Source: Cymbidium sinense
Taxonomy: Eukaryota > Streptophyta > Magnoliopsida > Asparagales > Orchidaceae
Assembly: GCA_021442155.1 (NCBI GenBank)
Contig: CM038214.1
Coordinates: 314,495,001-314,559,000 of the forward strand
DNA length: 64,000 nt
Reading direction: 5' to 3'
Shown: positions 21,195-34,802 of the stretch, piece by piece
Position numbering within the stretch: the first letter of the stretch is position 1
How the letters are laid out: each line of letters starts with the position of its first letter
Notes under the pieces: model-generated
What the model saw: only the letters and a program-made list of their open reading frames with translations
Databases searched by the model: none
What the model was told of the DNA's origin: nothing
Translations under genes and position numbers: made by a program

Positions 21195-21679
21195 GAATGG
21201 GTAGAACCATGATGGCATGAACATCACCGTCAACCAAGCTCAGTCTAGATCTGGTGGTGGAGGCGATGGTGGATGTGGCGATTATCGAAATGGTGATGGG
21301 GGATCTAGAGGTGCTGGTGGATATGGAGGCAGTGGTTAGAGCAGTGGAGGTTTGGGATGCGGGAGGAGCGATGGAGGTTACAGCTCTGGTGGTGGCGGAG
21401 TGAGAGATCAGAGATATGATGTTGGATCCCGCCACTTGAGAGGTCGAGGTGGTTTTGATGGGAACTGGAGAAATTGAAGAATGGTAGATCTGATATGCTG
21501 CTTATGGAACTATGTCTTTACAGTAGATATGGCTCTATTTGTCTAGGGAGTTTGATTTTCTCTATGCGTGTTCATTTCTATCTATGTCGTCGCTTGTGTC
21601 TTCAAAAGTTTGGTGTGTTACTTGGATGATGAAATAAAAAAAAAATTATTGAATCTAAAATTGCTCTTTGTTAAAAAAA
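21195..21679 (+). pseudogene. GRP: GRP retrocopy 5 (paired with P0 copy 3)
   Basis: The continuous frame from 21196 reads NG, stop, NHDGMNITVNQAQSRS, GGGGDGGCGDYRNGDGGSRG, AGGYGGSG, stop, SSGGLGCGRSDGGYSSGGGG, VRDQRYDVGSRHLRGRGG, DGNWRN and a proper stop. It has only two internal stops and no frameshift. It retains the ancestral TGG codon. It sits 120 bp after P0 copy 3, as GRP copy 3 does after P0 copy 1 once the MITE is removed. Confidence 0.88.
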
Positions 21680-22057
21680 TACTAAAAACCCTAAACCCTA
21701 AAATAAAACCTAAAACCTAAGCCCTAAACCCTAAAACCAAAAAATAAAAAAATAAAAAATAAATATAAAAAAACCCAAACCTTAAACCATAAACCATAAA
21801 ACTAACCCTAAACCCTAAACCTACAACCATAAACCCTAAATGCTAAACCCTAAAACCCTAAACCCCAAAACCAAAACCCGAAACCCTAAACCCTAAACCC
21901 TAAACCCTAAAACCCTAAACCCTAAACCCTAACCCTAAACACAAAACCCTAAATCCTAAACCTGAAACCTTAAACCTAAACCTAAAGTAACTAAATAAAT
22001 TATAAAATAAACCAAAAACCTAAACTTAATAACCCTAAACCTAGGCCTAAACCCTAA
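21680..22057 (+). repeat. CCCTAAA block between GRP copies 5 and 6
   Basis: CCCTAAA repeats plus the GRP leader; there is no AT-rich body, so two GRP segments lie only 0.9 kb apart here. No gene. Confidence 0.85.
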
Positions 22058-22546
22058 GAAATGGTATATCATTGATGGCAGGAACATCACCCTCAACCAG
22101 GCTCAGTCTAGTTCTAGAAATGGAGGCAGAGGCAGAGGCAGAAGTTATTGTAGTGGTGGTGGGGGATCTTGATGTGCTAGTTGATATGGAGGTGGTGTTC
22201 GGAACAGTGGTGGTCATGGTGGCGGGAGGAGCGACGGAGGTTACAGTCGTGGTGGTGACAAAGGGAGAGATCAGCGATATGATGGTGGATCCCTCTACTC
22301 GATAGGTCGCGGTGGTTCTTATGGGAACTAGAGAAACTGAAGAATGGCCAATCCGATTAGTTGCCTTTGAAACTGTGCCTTTATAATAGAGATGGTTTTA
22401 GTTATCTAGGGTTTTTGATTTTTTTCTATGCGTGCTCATTTTTTATCTATGTTGTCGCTTGTGTCTTAGAAAACTTGGTGTGTTACTTGGTTGATCAAAT
22501 CGAGAAGAATAGATGTTGAATCTGAATTTGTTCTCATTTAAAAAAA
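22058..22546 (+). pseudogene. GRP: GRP retrocopy 6
   Basis: The RRM end is diverged (AATGGT ATATCATT) and frame-broken by a one-base change near 22062. The Gly-rich part is legible as GGRGRGRSYCSGGGGS, stop, CAS, stop, YGGGVRNSGGHGGGRSDGGY, SRGGDKGRDQRYDGGSLYSI. Stop before RN from TGG to TAG. The 3' UTR is full, ending TTTAAAAAA. Several GA-rich expansions (AGGCAGAGGCAGAGGCAGA) near the start of the tail. Confidence 0.83.
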
Positions 22547-24408
22547 CCAAAAACATTAAACCCCAAACTAAAACTTGAACCCTAAACCTAAACCCTAAAC
22601 ACTAAACCCTAAACCCTAAACACTATAACCCTAAACCCTAAACTATAAATCCTAAACCATAAACCCTAAAACCCTAAAACTCTAAACCCTAAACCCTAAA
22701 CCCTATACCCTAAAATCCTAAACCATAAATCATAAACCCTAAATATAAACCCAAAACCCTCAAACCTAAAAACTAAACCATAACAGAACTCAAACCCTAA
22801 ACCCTAAACCCTAAACCCAAAAAACCTACCTAAATAAACTATACCTAAAAAAATAAATGGCATAAAAAAGAAAAACTAAACTAAAAAATAAATGAAACTA
22901 AACTAAAAAAATAAAATAAACCAAAATTAAAAACCTAAAAAAATAAAACTAAATGAAAATAAAATAAAATAAAAAAATAAAATAAGTAAACCCTAAAACC
23001 CTAAACCTAAAAAATAAACCTAAAAATAAATATAAAATAAAACCTAAACCTTAAACTAAAATAAAACATAAACTTAAAATACAGAAAATAAAATAAAATT
23101 AAACCTAGACTAAAATAAACTAAACTAGAAAAAAAAACCTAAACCTAAACCTAAAATAAACTTAACTCGGAGCCTAAACCAAATAAAATAAAATAAACTA
23201 AAAAATTAAACCTAAAAATAAACCTAAAATTAAAACCTAAAACCTAAACCTAAAAAAATAAAATAAAAATGTAAACCTAAACCTAAAAATAAAAAATAAA
23301 TCCTAAACATCAAAAATAACTTAAAAATAAAACTAAACTAAAAATAGACATAAACCTAAACCTAAACTTAAAAAATAAACTTAAATAAAAACAAAACTAA
23401 ATTTAATAACCCTAAAATAAATTAAATAAACTAAATAAAAATGAAAAATAATCCTAAATAAAAATAAAAAATTAAAATAAACTAAAATAAATAAATAATA
23501 AACCCTAAACTAAAGAAAACCTAAACCTTAAACCCTAAACCCTAAACCCTAAATCCTAAACCCTAAATTAAAAACTAAACATAAAATAAAAATAAAATAA
23601 ACCTAAAATAAAATAAAAACCATTTAAATAGAAACCTAAACAAAAAAATAAACTTAAAAATAAAATCAAAAAATAAATTAAAAAAAAAACCTAAATCCTA
23701 AACAAAAAAGAAAACCTAAACCTAAAATAAAATAATAATAGACAAAATAAAATAAACCTAAACTTAAACTAAAATAAATTAAACCTAAACCAAAACATAA
23801 AAAAAAATTAAACCTAAACCTAAACCAAAACTATATAAAATAAAATTAAATAAAAATAAACCTAAACCTAAAATAAAAAATAAAACCTAAATAAAAGCAT
23901 AAAACATAAACCTAAAAAAAGAAAATAAAAACTTAAACATAAATCTAAAAAAAAATATAACCTAAACCTGAGAAATTTTGAAAAACATTATAAAAAATAA
24001 ATAAACATAAAATAAATAAACTAAACTAAATAAAAATAAAAAATAAACCTAAATTGAAATTAAAAATAAAATAAACAAAAATAAATAAAAAATAAACTAA
24101 ATCAACCTAAACCTATTGATTTACTTAATTTTAAAAAAAAAACCTAAACCCAAAATTATAAACCCTAAACCCTAAACCCTAAAACTAACCCTAAACCCTA
24201 AACCTTAAGCCCTAAACACTAAACCCTAATCCTAAACCCTAACCCTTAAAATCATAAACCTTAAAACCCTAAACCCTCATCCATAAACCCTAAACCCTAA
24301 TCGTAAGCCCTAAACCTTAAACCCAAAACCCTAAACCTAAACCTAAAGTAACTTAGTAAATTTAAAAATAAATCTAAACCTTAAATCCTAATATACCTAA
24401 ACCCATAA
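22547..24408 (+). repeat. Satellite, two AT-rich bodies
   Basis: CCCTAAA block, AT-rich body (22835-23510), a short internal CCCTAAA patch at 23520-23570, a second body, box CCTATTGATTTACTTAATTT at 24110, then CCCTAAA and leader. No gene. Confidence 0.8.
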
Positions 24409-24566
24409 AATGGGCAGAACCTTGATGCTAAATTAAAAATAGAATTGAAGAAATGTTGAATCTGAATTTATTCTCTGCTAAAAAAAACAACCAAAAAATC
24501 TAAACCCTAAACTAAAGCCGAAAAGAAGAAATGTTGAATCTTAATTTGTTCTTTGTTTAAAAAAAA
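24409..24566 (+). pseudogene. GRP: GRP retrocopy 7: two deletion derivatives in tandem
   Basis: 24409-24428 holds the first 20 nt of the GRP piece (ATGGGCAGAACCTTGATG). It is then joined through a short AT-rich bridge to the last part of the UTR (GAAATGTTGAATCTG to the A-run at 24480-24487). A second tail-only fragment (AAAAGAAGAAATGTTGAATC to an A-run) follows at 24518-24566. About 400 nt of coding and UTR sequence are lost between the parts. Confidence 0.8.
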
Positions 24567-25826
24567 TACAAAAATCTTTAACCCTAAACCCTAAACCATA
24601 AACCTTATAAACCCTAAACCCTAAACCTTAAACCATAAAACCCTAAATCCTAAACCCTAAACCCTAAAACTCAAACTCAACTCCAAACCCTAAATCTTAA
24701 ACCCTCAACTAATTCAAAACTCTAAACCTTAAAATGTTAAAAACTTAAACCTAAACTAAGTAAAACCTAAAAATAAAATAAATAAAATGACCTAAACCAA
24801 AATAAAATAAAAACCTAAAATAACACCTAAACCTAAACCTAAAAAGAAAATAAAATAAAAAATAAAAATTATACTAAAATAAAATAAATAAAAACTTAAC
24901 TAAACAAAAAAAAAGAAAAAAACTAAATAAAAAAAACTAAACATAAACCTAAAATAAAACCTAAACCCTAAACTAAAAATGAACTAAACCTTAAATAAAC
25001 AAAATAAAATAAACCTAGACCTAAGCTAAAATAAACTAAACTAAGATAAATAAAACCTAAAAATAACCTAAAATAAACTACACCTAAACCCTAAACTAAA
25101 TAAAATAAAACTAAAATAAACCTAAACCTAAACTATAAAATAAAACCTAAAAATAAACCTTTAATAAAAACTAAACCGAAACCTAAGAAAATAAAATAAA
25201 AACCTAAACCTAAACCTAAAATTAAAAAATAAAAACTTAACCAAAAAAATAAAATAAAAATAAAACCAAAGTAAAAAATAAACATAAACCTATACCTAAA
25301 CCTAAAAAATAAACTGAAACAGAAAAATTAAACTAAAACAAATAAACTAAACTAAATAAAAATAAATAATAAACTAAAATAAGAATTAAAATAAACTAAA
25401 ATAAATAAAAAATAAACTAAATAAACTAAATAAACCTGAACCTACTGGTTTACCAAATTTAAAAGAAATTCCCTAAACCCTAAACCCAAACCTTAAACCC
25501 TAAATCTTAAACCCTAAACCCTAAAACTAACCCTAAACCCTAAACCCTAAACCCAAGATAACAGTCCTAATAAACCTAAAACATCCTAAACCACCTTAAA
25601 CACTAAATCACAACCCTAACTCCTAAACCCACAAACCTAAGCCATATAATCCTAAGCCCCAAACCTTAACCCTAAACCCTAAAAGCATAAACCATAAAAC
25701 TCTAAACCCTAAACCCTGAATCCTAAACCCTAAACCCTGACCCTAACCTTAAACCCTAAACCTAAACTTAAAGTTACTAAATAAATTTAAAAGATAAACC
25801 TAAAACCTAATAAATCTAAACCCTAA
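24567..25826 (+). repeat. Satellite unit before GRP copy 8
   Basis: CCCTAAA block, junction element, AT-rich body, diverged box ACTGGTTTACCAAATTT at 25443, CCCTAAA block and GRP leader. No gene. Confidence 0.85.
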
Positions 25827-26250
25827 GAAAAGGCAGAACCATAACGGCAGGAATATCACCATCAACCAGGCTCAGTCTAGATCTAGAGGTGCTGGTGGAT
25901 ATGAAGGTGATGGTCAGAGCAGTGGTGGTTATGGAGCCAGGAGGAGCGACGGAGGTTACAGCCGTGGTTGTGACAGAGGGATATGATAGTGGATCAAGCT
26001 ACTCGAGAGGCTAGAGTGGTTCTGATGGGAACTGGAGAAACTGAAGAACAGCTGATCCGATCTACTACTTATGGAACTGTCTTTATAGTAGAGACGATTC
26101 TAGTTATCTTGAGTTTTTGATTTTCTTTATCCATGCTCATTTTTTATCGATGTCGTCACTTGTGTCTTAGAAAACTTGGTGTGTTACTTGGTTGATTTAT
26201 TTGAAAAGAAGAAATGTTGATTCTAAATTTGTTCTATGTTAAAAAAGAAA
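25827..26250 (+). pseudogene. GRP: GRP retrocopy 8 with 54-bp in-frame deletion
   Basis: The RRM end is present in diverged form (QNHNGRNITINQAQSRS-like). The tail jumps from the first GATCT to the second GATCT, removing 54 bp (18 codons: GGGGEGRGGGYRSGGGG). After that it reads RGAGGYEGDGQSSGGYGARR, DGGYSRGCDRG, loses RDRGYDGG in part, and keeps DGNWRN. The 3' UTR is full, to an A-run at 26241-26246. Confidence 0.83.
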
Positions 26251-29200
26251 CTAAAAACCCTAAACCCTAAACTAAAACTTAAACCTTAGACCTAAAACCT
26301 AAACCCATAACCCTAAACTTCAAACCCTAAAAACCATAAACCCTAAACTTTAAACCCTAAACCCTAAACACTAAAACCCTAATCCCTAAACCCTAAACAC
26401 TAAACCCTAAACCGTAAACACCAACCCTAAATCCTAAACCCTAAACCCTAAACCCTAAACCCTCAACTAGCCCTAAACCCTAAACCATAAAAAGCTAAGA
26501 ACCTAAACCTAAACTAAATAAAACCTAAAATTAAAATAAATAAAAAAACCTAAACCAACCTAAAATAAAAAAATAAAATGAAAACCTAAACTAAAACATA
26601 AACCTGAATCTAAACCTAAAATTAAAATATAATAAAATAAAAACTAAACTAAAATAAAAAGAAATAAACCTAAACTTCACTAAAAATTAAAAATGCAAAT
26701 AAAACTAAACCTAAAATAAAAATAAAATAAAATAAAATAAGAACTAAATAGAAACCAAAATTGAAAAAATAAACATTTGAATAAAACCTAAAAAAAATAA
26801 AAATTAGAACCTAAACCTTAAACTAAAAAATAATCTAAACCTAAAGTAATAATAATATAAACCAAAACCTAAACTAAAATAAATAAAACCTAAATAAACT
26901 AAACATAAACCTAAACTTAAACCCTAAATAAAATAAAATATGCAAAAAATAACCTAACCCTAAACTAATAAAATGAAATCTAAAATAAACTTGAAATAAA
27001 AACCTAAAACCTGAACTAAAAAAATAAAATAAAATAAAAACCTAATCCTAAATGTAAAAATCAAAAATAAAACCTAAACCTAAAAAATAAAATAAAAATA
27101 AAACAAAAAAAATAAATAAACCTAAACCTAAACCTAAAAAAAACTATACTAAAATAAAAATATTAAACTGAAATAAATAAACCTAAAATAAATAAACTAA
27201 ACTAAATAAAAATAAAAATAAACCTAATTATAAATAAAAAAGAAAATAAAATAAATTAAATAAACTAATTAAACCAAAACCTTCCAGTTTACTTAATTTA
27301 AAATAAAAAAAACCTAACCCTAAACCCTAAACCCTAAACCTTAAACCCTTAAACCCTAAACACTAAACCCTATCCCTAAATCGTAAACCATAAAATCCTG
27401 AACCATAAACCCTAAACCCTAAACCCTAAACACAAAACCCTGAATCACAAATCAAAAACCTTAAACCCTAAACACTAAAAACCTAAAAAGCTAAACCTAA
27501 ACTAAATAAAACCTAAAAATAAAATAAATAAATAAACCTAAACCTAAATAACATAAAAAGTAAATATAAAATAAAAACCTCAATTAAGACCTAAACCTAA
27601 ACCTAAAACTATACATATACCTAAACCTAAAGGTAAAAATTAAATAAAAGAAAAAATAAAAACAAAAGTAAAATAAAATAAATAAAAACCAAAAATAAAC
27701 TAAAAAAATAAAAAAAACCTAAAAATAAAGACCTAAATAAATTAAAACAAACTCAATAAAAACCTAAACCTAAAATATAATAAAATAAAATAAATCTAGA
27801 ATAAAATAAAATAAAAACTAAATAAGAACCTAAACCTAAAAAATAAACCTAAAAGTAAAACCTCAGAATAAATATAAAATTAAACCTAAACCCTAAACAA
27901 AAAAAAAACATAAAATAAAATAAAAAATAATAAAATAAACCTAAACCTAAAATAAAATAAATAAAACTTAGACCTAAAGTTAAAATAAATTAAACCTAAA
28001 CCTTAAACTAAATAAACAAAATAAAACCTAAAAATAAACCTAAAATAAAAACCTAAAACCTAAACCTAAAAGAATAAAATAAAAAACAAAACCTAAACAT
28101 AAAAATAAAAAATAAAACAGAAACCTAAAAAATAAAATACAAATAAAACTAAACTAAAAAGTAAGCATAAACATAAACCTAAACCTCAAAAATGAACTTA
28201 AATAAGAAACCTAAACTAAAATAAATAAACTTAAAATAAATAAAAATAAAAAATAAACCTAAATAAAAAAATAAAAATACTAAAATAAATAAAAAATAAA
28301 CTAAATAAACTAAATAAACCTAAATGTACCAGCTTACTTATGTTAAAAAAAAACTTAAACCCTAAACCAATAAACCTAAACCTTAAACCCTAAACCTTAA
28401 ACCCTAAATCCTAACACTAAACCTAAACCCTAAACCCTAAACCCTAAACCCTAAACCCTAAAGCCTTAACCATATACCCTAAACTATCCTTAAATCCTAA
28501 ACATTAAACCCTAAACCATAAAGCTTAACGCTAAACCCTAAACCCTAAAACCCTAAAGCCTAAAACCCTAAACCCTAAACCCTAAACCTTGAAAACCTAA
28601 AAACCTAAACCTAAACTAAATTAAACCTAACAATAAAATAAATAAAAGAACCTAAACCTGGATAAAATGAAAAAATAAAAATAAAATAAACCTAAGAATT
28701 AAAAAACTAAATAAAATAAAAACTAAATGTAAAATAAAAATAAAATAAACCTAAAATAAAATAAAATAAAATAAAAACTAAATAAAAACCTAAACCTAAA
28801 ATGTAAACCTAAAAATAAATAAAAAATAAATCCTAAACCCTAAATTAAGAAAAAACCTAAGCCAAAAATAAAAATAAAATGAACAAAATAAAATAAACCT
28901 AAACCTAAAATAAAATAAGCTAAAACAAAATAAATAAAACCTAAACTTAAACCTAAACCTAAACTTAAACTAAATAAAATAAATTAAACTAAAAATAAAC
29001 CTAAATTAAACTAAAAAATAAAACCTGAAAATAAACCCAAAATAAACACCTAAAACCAAAACCTAAAAAATAGAATAAAAACTTAAACCTAAACCTAAAA
29101 TTAAAATAATAAAACTTAAACCTAAAAAATAAAAAAATAAAAAAATTAATTAAAAAATAAACCTAAACTTAAAAATAAACTAAAATAAAACACCTAAACT

Positions 29201-30331
29201 ATATTAAATAACCCTAAAATAAATAAATTAAACTAAATAAAATTTTAAAAAAAATAAAAAAAATAAACTCAGATAAATAAAAAATAAACTAAATAAACCT
29301 AAACCTAGTAGTTTACTTAATTAAAAAGAAAATCTTAAACCCTAAACCTTAAACCCTAAAACTAACCCTAAACCCTAAGTTCTAAACCTACAACCCTAAA
29401 CCTACAACCCAAATAAAAATAAATTAAATAAAAACCTAAATTAAAATAAGAAAATAAAATAATCCTAAGAATAAAAAACATAAATAAAATAAGAAGTTAA
29501 CATGAAATAAAAATAAAACCAACCTAAAAAAAAAACCTAAACCTAAAAAATAAATCTTAAAATAAAACATAAAAATAAATAAAAAATAAAGCCAAAACCT
29601 TAAACTAAAAAGAACCTAAACCTAAAATGAAAATAAAGAAATAAAATAAAATAAACTTAAATGTAAACTAGAATAAATAAAACAAAAATAAATAAAACCT
29701 AAACATAAACTAAACTAAATCAATTAAAATAAACTAAAAATAAACTAAAAAATAAAAACTAAAAATAAACACGAAATAAAAACAAAAACTCAAACCTAAA
29801 AAAAATATAATAAAAACCTAAACCTAAACCTAAAAAATAAACTAAAATAAGAAACCTAAACTAAAATAAATAAACTTAAAATAAATAAACTAAAGTAAAT
29901 AAAAATAAAAAATAAACCTAAATAAAAAAAAGAAAATAAATTAAAATAAATAATAAATAAACTGAATAAGAATAAACCTATCGGTTTACTTAATTTAAAA
30001 AAAACCATAAATCCAAAAACTTGAAACCTAAACCCTAAAGCTACAACCCTAAATCGTAAACCCTAAATCGTAAACCCTAAATAACCCTAAACCCTAAACC
30101 CAAAGTCATAACACTAACCCTAAACTCTAAAAGCATAAATCCTAAAACCCAAAATTTTAAACCCTAAACCCAAACCCAAAACCCTATACTCTAAAGCTTA
30201 AATGATAACCCTAAACCCTAAACCCTAAACCCTAAACCCCAAACTCTAAACCTAAACCTAAAGTAACTAGATAAATTAAAAAAAAGGTAAACCCTAAAAC
30301 TTATTAAACCTAAACCTAAACTTAAACCCTA
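26251..30331 (+). repeat. Best array of simple satellite units
   Basis: Four boxes (27287, 28332, 29311, 29984), each before a CCCTAAA block, at spacings of about 1045, 980 and 670 bp. The AT-rich bodies share long ordered stretches, for example AACTAAATAAAAACCTAAAC followed by AAAATAAACCTAAAAATAAA. No gene and no insert. This stretch shows the GRP-free unit most clearly. Confidence 0.85.
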
Positions 30332-30793
30332 ATAATAGGAAAAACCTTAACAGCAGGAACGTCATTGTCAACCAGGCTTAGTCTAGATCTCGCGGTGGAG
30401 GTGAAGGTAGAGGTGGAGATTATCGTAGTGGCGGTGGGGAATCTATAAGTGCTGGTGGATATGGAGGTGGTGGTCAGAGTAGTGGTAGATATGGAGGTGG
30501 GAGGAGCGACGGAGGTTACAGCCATGATGGTTGTGGAGGGAGAGATATGATGGTGGATCCTGCTACTCGAGAGGTCACGGTGGTTACGGGAACTAGAAAC
30601 AAGAACACCGTCGATCTACTGCTATGGCTGTGACTTTTACAAAAGATAAGTTATGTAGGCTTTTTTGAATTATTGTATGCGTGCTCATGTTTTATTTATG
30701 TCGTCACTTGTGTTTTAGAAACTATGGTGTGTTACTTGGTCGATGAAATCAAAAAGAACAAATGTTGAATATGAATTTGTTCTTTGTCAAAAA
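30332..30793 (+). pseudogene. GRP: GRP retrocopy 9
   Basis: Preceded by CCCTAATAATAGG instead of CCCTAAGAATGGG. It reads NVIVNQA, stop, SRSRGGGEGRGGDYRSGGGE, SISAGGYGGGGQSSGRYGGG, RSDGGYSHDGCGGRD, then a small deletion, and DGGSCYSRGHGGYGN, stop. Several one-base deletions in the early UTR. The A-run is replaced by CAAAAATAAAAA. Confidence 0.83.
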
Positions 30794-33700
30794 TAAAAAC
30801 CAAAAACCCTAAACGCTAAACTAAAACCAGAACACAAAACCTAAAACCTAAACCCTAAACCCTAAACCCTAAACCCTAAAACCCTAAATCCTAAACCATA
30901 AACCCTAAAACCCTAAACCCTAAACCCTAAACCCTAAAACCTAAACCCTAAACCCTGATCCCCTAAACCCTAAATTCACAAAATAAAACCAATAAACCCT
31001 AAACTTTAAAAGCAAAAAAGCTAAACCTAAACTAAGTAAAACCTAAAAATAAAATAAATAGAAAACCTAAACCAAAATATAATAAAATAATAAAATAAAA
31101 TAAAAACATAAACTAAAACCTAAACCTAAACCTAAACTTAAACTTAAAAAGAAAATAAACTAAAAAATAAAAACTAAAGTAAAATAAAACAAAGAAAAAC
31201 ATAAACTAAACTAAAAAAATAAAAAAGCTAAATAAAATAAAAACTAAACCAAAAATAAAAATAAAATAAACTGAAAATAAAATATAATAAAACTAAATAA
31301 AAACCTAAACCTAAAAATAAATAAAAAATAAAACTTAAGTACTAAACTAAAAAAACCTAAACCTAAAATAAAAATAAAATAAAATTGAACCTATAGTAAA
31401 ATAAACTAAACTAAAATAAATAAAACCTAAATCAAAAATAAACTAAACCTAAACCTAAACTTAAAGTAACTAAAATAAAATAAACTAAAAATAAACCAAA
31501 ACCTAAACTAAAAAATAAAACCTAAAAATAAACCTAAAACCTAAACCTCAAAAAATAAACTAAAAACCTAAACCTAAAGCTAAAAATAAAAAATAAAACC
31601 TAAACCTAAAAAATAAAATAAAAATACAAATAAACAAAAAAATAAACCTAAACATAAACCTAAACCTAAAAAATAAACCAAAATAAAAATTCTAAACTAA
31701 AATAAATAAATTAAACTTATTAAAAATAAAAATAAAAATAAACCTAAATTAAAATTAAAAATAAAATAAACTAAAATAAATAAAAAAATAAACTAAATTA
31801 ACGTACACCTACTAATTTACTTAATTTAAAACAAAATAAAAAATTTAAAGTTAAAATTAAACCATAACCCTAAACCCCAAACCCTAAACCTTAAACCATA
31901 AAAACCTAAAAACCTAAACCTAAACTAAATAAAACCTAAAAATAAAATAAATAAAAACACCTAAACCTAAATAAAATAAAATAAAAACCTAAACTAAAAC
32001 CTAAACCTAAACCTAAACCTAAAGCTAAACCTAAACCTTAAAAATAAAATAAAATAAAATAAAAACTAAACTAAAATAAAATAAATAAAAACCTAAACTA
32101 AACTAAAAATAAATAAAATAAACCTATATATAAAAAACATAAATAAAATAAAAACTAAACATAAAATAAAAATAATTAAACATAAAATATAATAAAATAA
32201 AAATTAAATAAAAACTTAAACCTAGAAAAATAAACCTAAAAATAAATAAAAAATTAAACTTAAAACCTAAACTAAAAAAAACCTAAACCTAAAATAAAAA
32301 AAATGAAATAAACATAAACCTAAACTAAAATAAACTAAAATAAATAAATAAAACCTAAACCTAAACCTAAAATAAACTAAACGTAAACCCTAAACTAAAT
32401 AAAATAAAATAAACTAAAGATAAACCAAAACCTAAACTAAAAAAAAAATTCCAAAAATAAACCTAAAATAAAAACGTAAAACCTAAACCTAAAAAAGTAA
32501 AATAAAAACCTAAGCATAAACCTAAAAGTAAGAAAAACCTAAACTTAAAAAATAAAATAAAAATAAAACTATACAAAAAATAAACATTAACCTAAATCGA
32601 AACCTAAAAAATAAACTCAAATAATAAACCTAAAATAAATAAACTAAATTAAATAAAAAATAAACCTAATATACAGATATATATATATATATATATAAAC
32701 TAAAATAAATAAAAAATAAACTAAATATACTAAATAAACATAAACCTACATGTTTACTTAATTTTTTTTTTAAAAAACCCTAAATCCTAAATCCTAAACC
32801 CTAAACCTTAAACACTAAAACCTAAACCTAAACTTAAAGAGAAAATAAACTAAAAATAAAAACTAAACAAAAAAAACTAAATATAAACCTAAACTAAGCT
32901 AAAAAAATTAAAAACCTAAATAAAATAAAAACTAAACCTAAATTAAAAATGAAATAAACCTAAAATAAAATAAAATAAAAACTAAATAAAAACATAAACA
33001 TAAATAATAAACCTAAAAATAAAATCTAAAAATAAATAAAAAATAAAACTTAAGCACTAAACTTAAAAAAACCTAAACCTAAAATAAAAATAAAATAAAT
33101 TTAAGCCTACACTAAAAAAAAGTAAACTAAAATAAATAAAACCTAAAACAAAAATAAACTAAACCTAAATCTAAACTAAAACTGACTAAAACAGAATAAA
33201 CTAAAAATAATCCTAAACCTAAACTAAAAAATCAAACATAAAAATAAACCTAAAATAAAAACCTAAAACCAAAACTCAAAAAAATAAAATAAAAACCTAA
33301 ATGTAAACCTAAAAATAAAAAATAAAACCTAAAGCTACAAAATAAAATAAAATAAAAAATAAACAAAAAAAACCTCAACCTAAACCTAAACTTAAAAAAT
33401 AAACCAAAGCAAAAAATCTAAACTAAAATAAATAAACTAAACTAAATAAAAATAAAAATAAACATAAATTAAAATAAAAAATAAAATAAAATAAAATAAA
33501 CAAAAAAAGACTAAATAAATGTACACCTACTAGTTTACTTAATTTAAAATAAAAAAAAAATTAAAAAAAAAATAAAACTCTAACCCTAAACCTTAAACCC
33601 TAAACCCTAAAAACCTAAAAACGTAAACGTAAACTAAATAAAACCTAAAAATAAATAAATAAAAAAACCTAAACCTAAATGAAATAACAAAATAAAATAA

Positions 33701-34802
33701 AATAAAAACTAAACTAAAACTTAAACCTAAACCTAAACCTAAACTTAAACCTAAACCTAAAAAAAATTAAAATAAAAAGTAAAAACTAAACTAAAATAAA
33801 ATAAATAAAAACTTAAACTAAACTAAAAAAAATAAAATATGCCTAAAAATAAAAAACATAAATAAAATAAAAAGTAAACATAAAATAAAATAAAATAAAC
33901 CTAAAATAAAATAAAATAAAAACTAAATAAAAACCTAAACCAAAAATGATAAACATAAAAAAATAAAAAATTAAACATAAACCCTAAACTAAAAAAAACT
34001 TAAACCTAAAATAAATAAGATGAAATAATCATTAACATTAACTAAAATAAATAATACCTTAACCTAAACCTAAAATAAACTAAACCTAAACACTAAACTA
34101 AATAAAATAAAATAAAACTAAAGATAAACCTAAACCTAAACTAAAAAAAATCCTATAAATATACCTAAAATAGAAACCTAAAATTTAAAACTAAAAAAAT
34201 AATATAAAAACCTAAACCTAAACCTAAAAAAAAGCATAAACCAAAAAAATAAAATAAAAGTAAAACTAAACAAAAAAATAAACATAAACCTAATCCAAAA
34301 CCTAAAATATAAACTAAAATAATAAACCTAAACTAAAATAACTAAACCTAAAATAAATAAACTAAACTAAATAAAAATAAAAAATAAACCTAAATATATA
34401 TAAACTAAAATAAATAAAAAAATAAATTAAATATACTAAATAAACCTAACATACTAGTTTACTTAATTTTAAAAAAACCCCTTAACCCTCAACGCTAAAC
34501 CATAAATCCAAAATCCCAAACCCTAAACCCTAAAACTAACCCTAAACCTACCACCCTAAACCTACAACCCTAAACCATAAAACCTATACCCTAAACCTTA
34601 AAAAACCCTAAACTCTAAACTCTAAACCCTAAACACTCCCTAAACCCTAAACCATAAACCCTAAACACTAAACCCTAAACCCTAACCCTAAATCCTAAAC
34701 CCTAAACCCCAAACCCTAAACCTAAACCTAAAGTAACTAAATAAATTAAAAATTAAACTTAAACCTTAAAACCTCATAAACCATGACCTAAATAAATCCT
34801 AA
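30794..34802 (+). repeat. Array of satellite units before GRP copy 10
   Basis: Boxes at 31814, 32752, 33533 and 34457, spacings about 940, 780 and 925 bp, each with its CCCTAAA block. An (AT)n microsatellite interrupts the body at 32677-32696. No gene. Confidence 0.85.
32677..32696. repeat. (AT)n microsatellite
   Basis: About ten AT units inside a satellite body near the end of a unit. The homologous position of the next unit (34390-34402) has a short ATATATATA, so the microsatellite grew from a shared seed. Confidence 0.9.
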
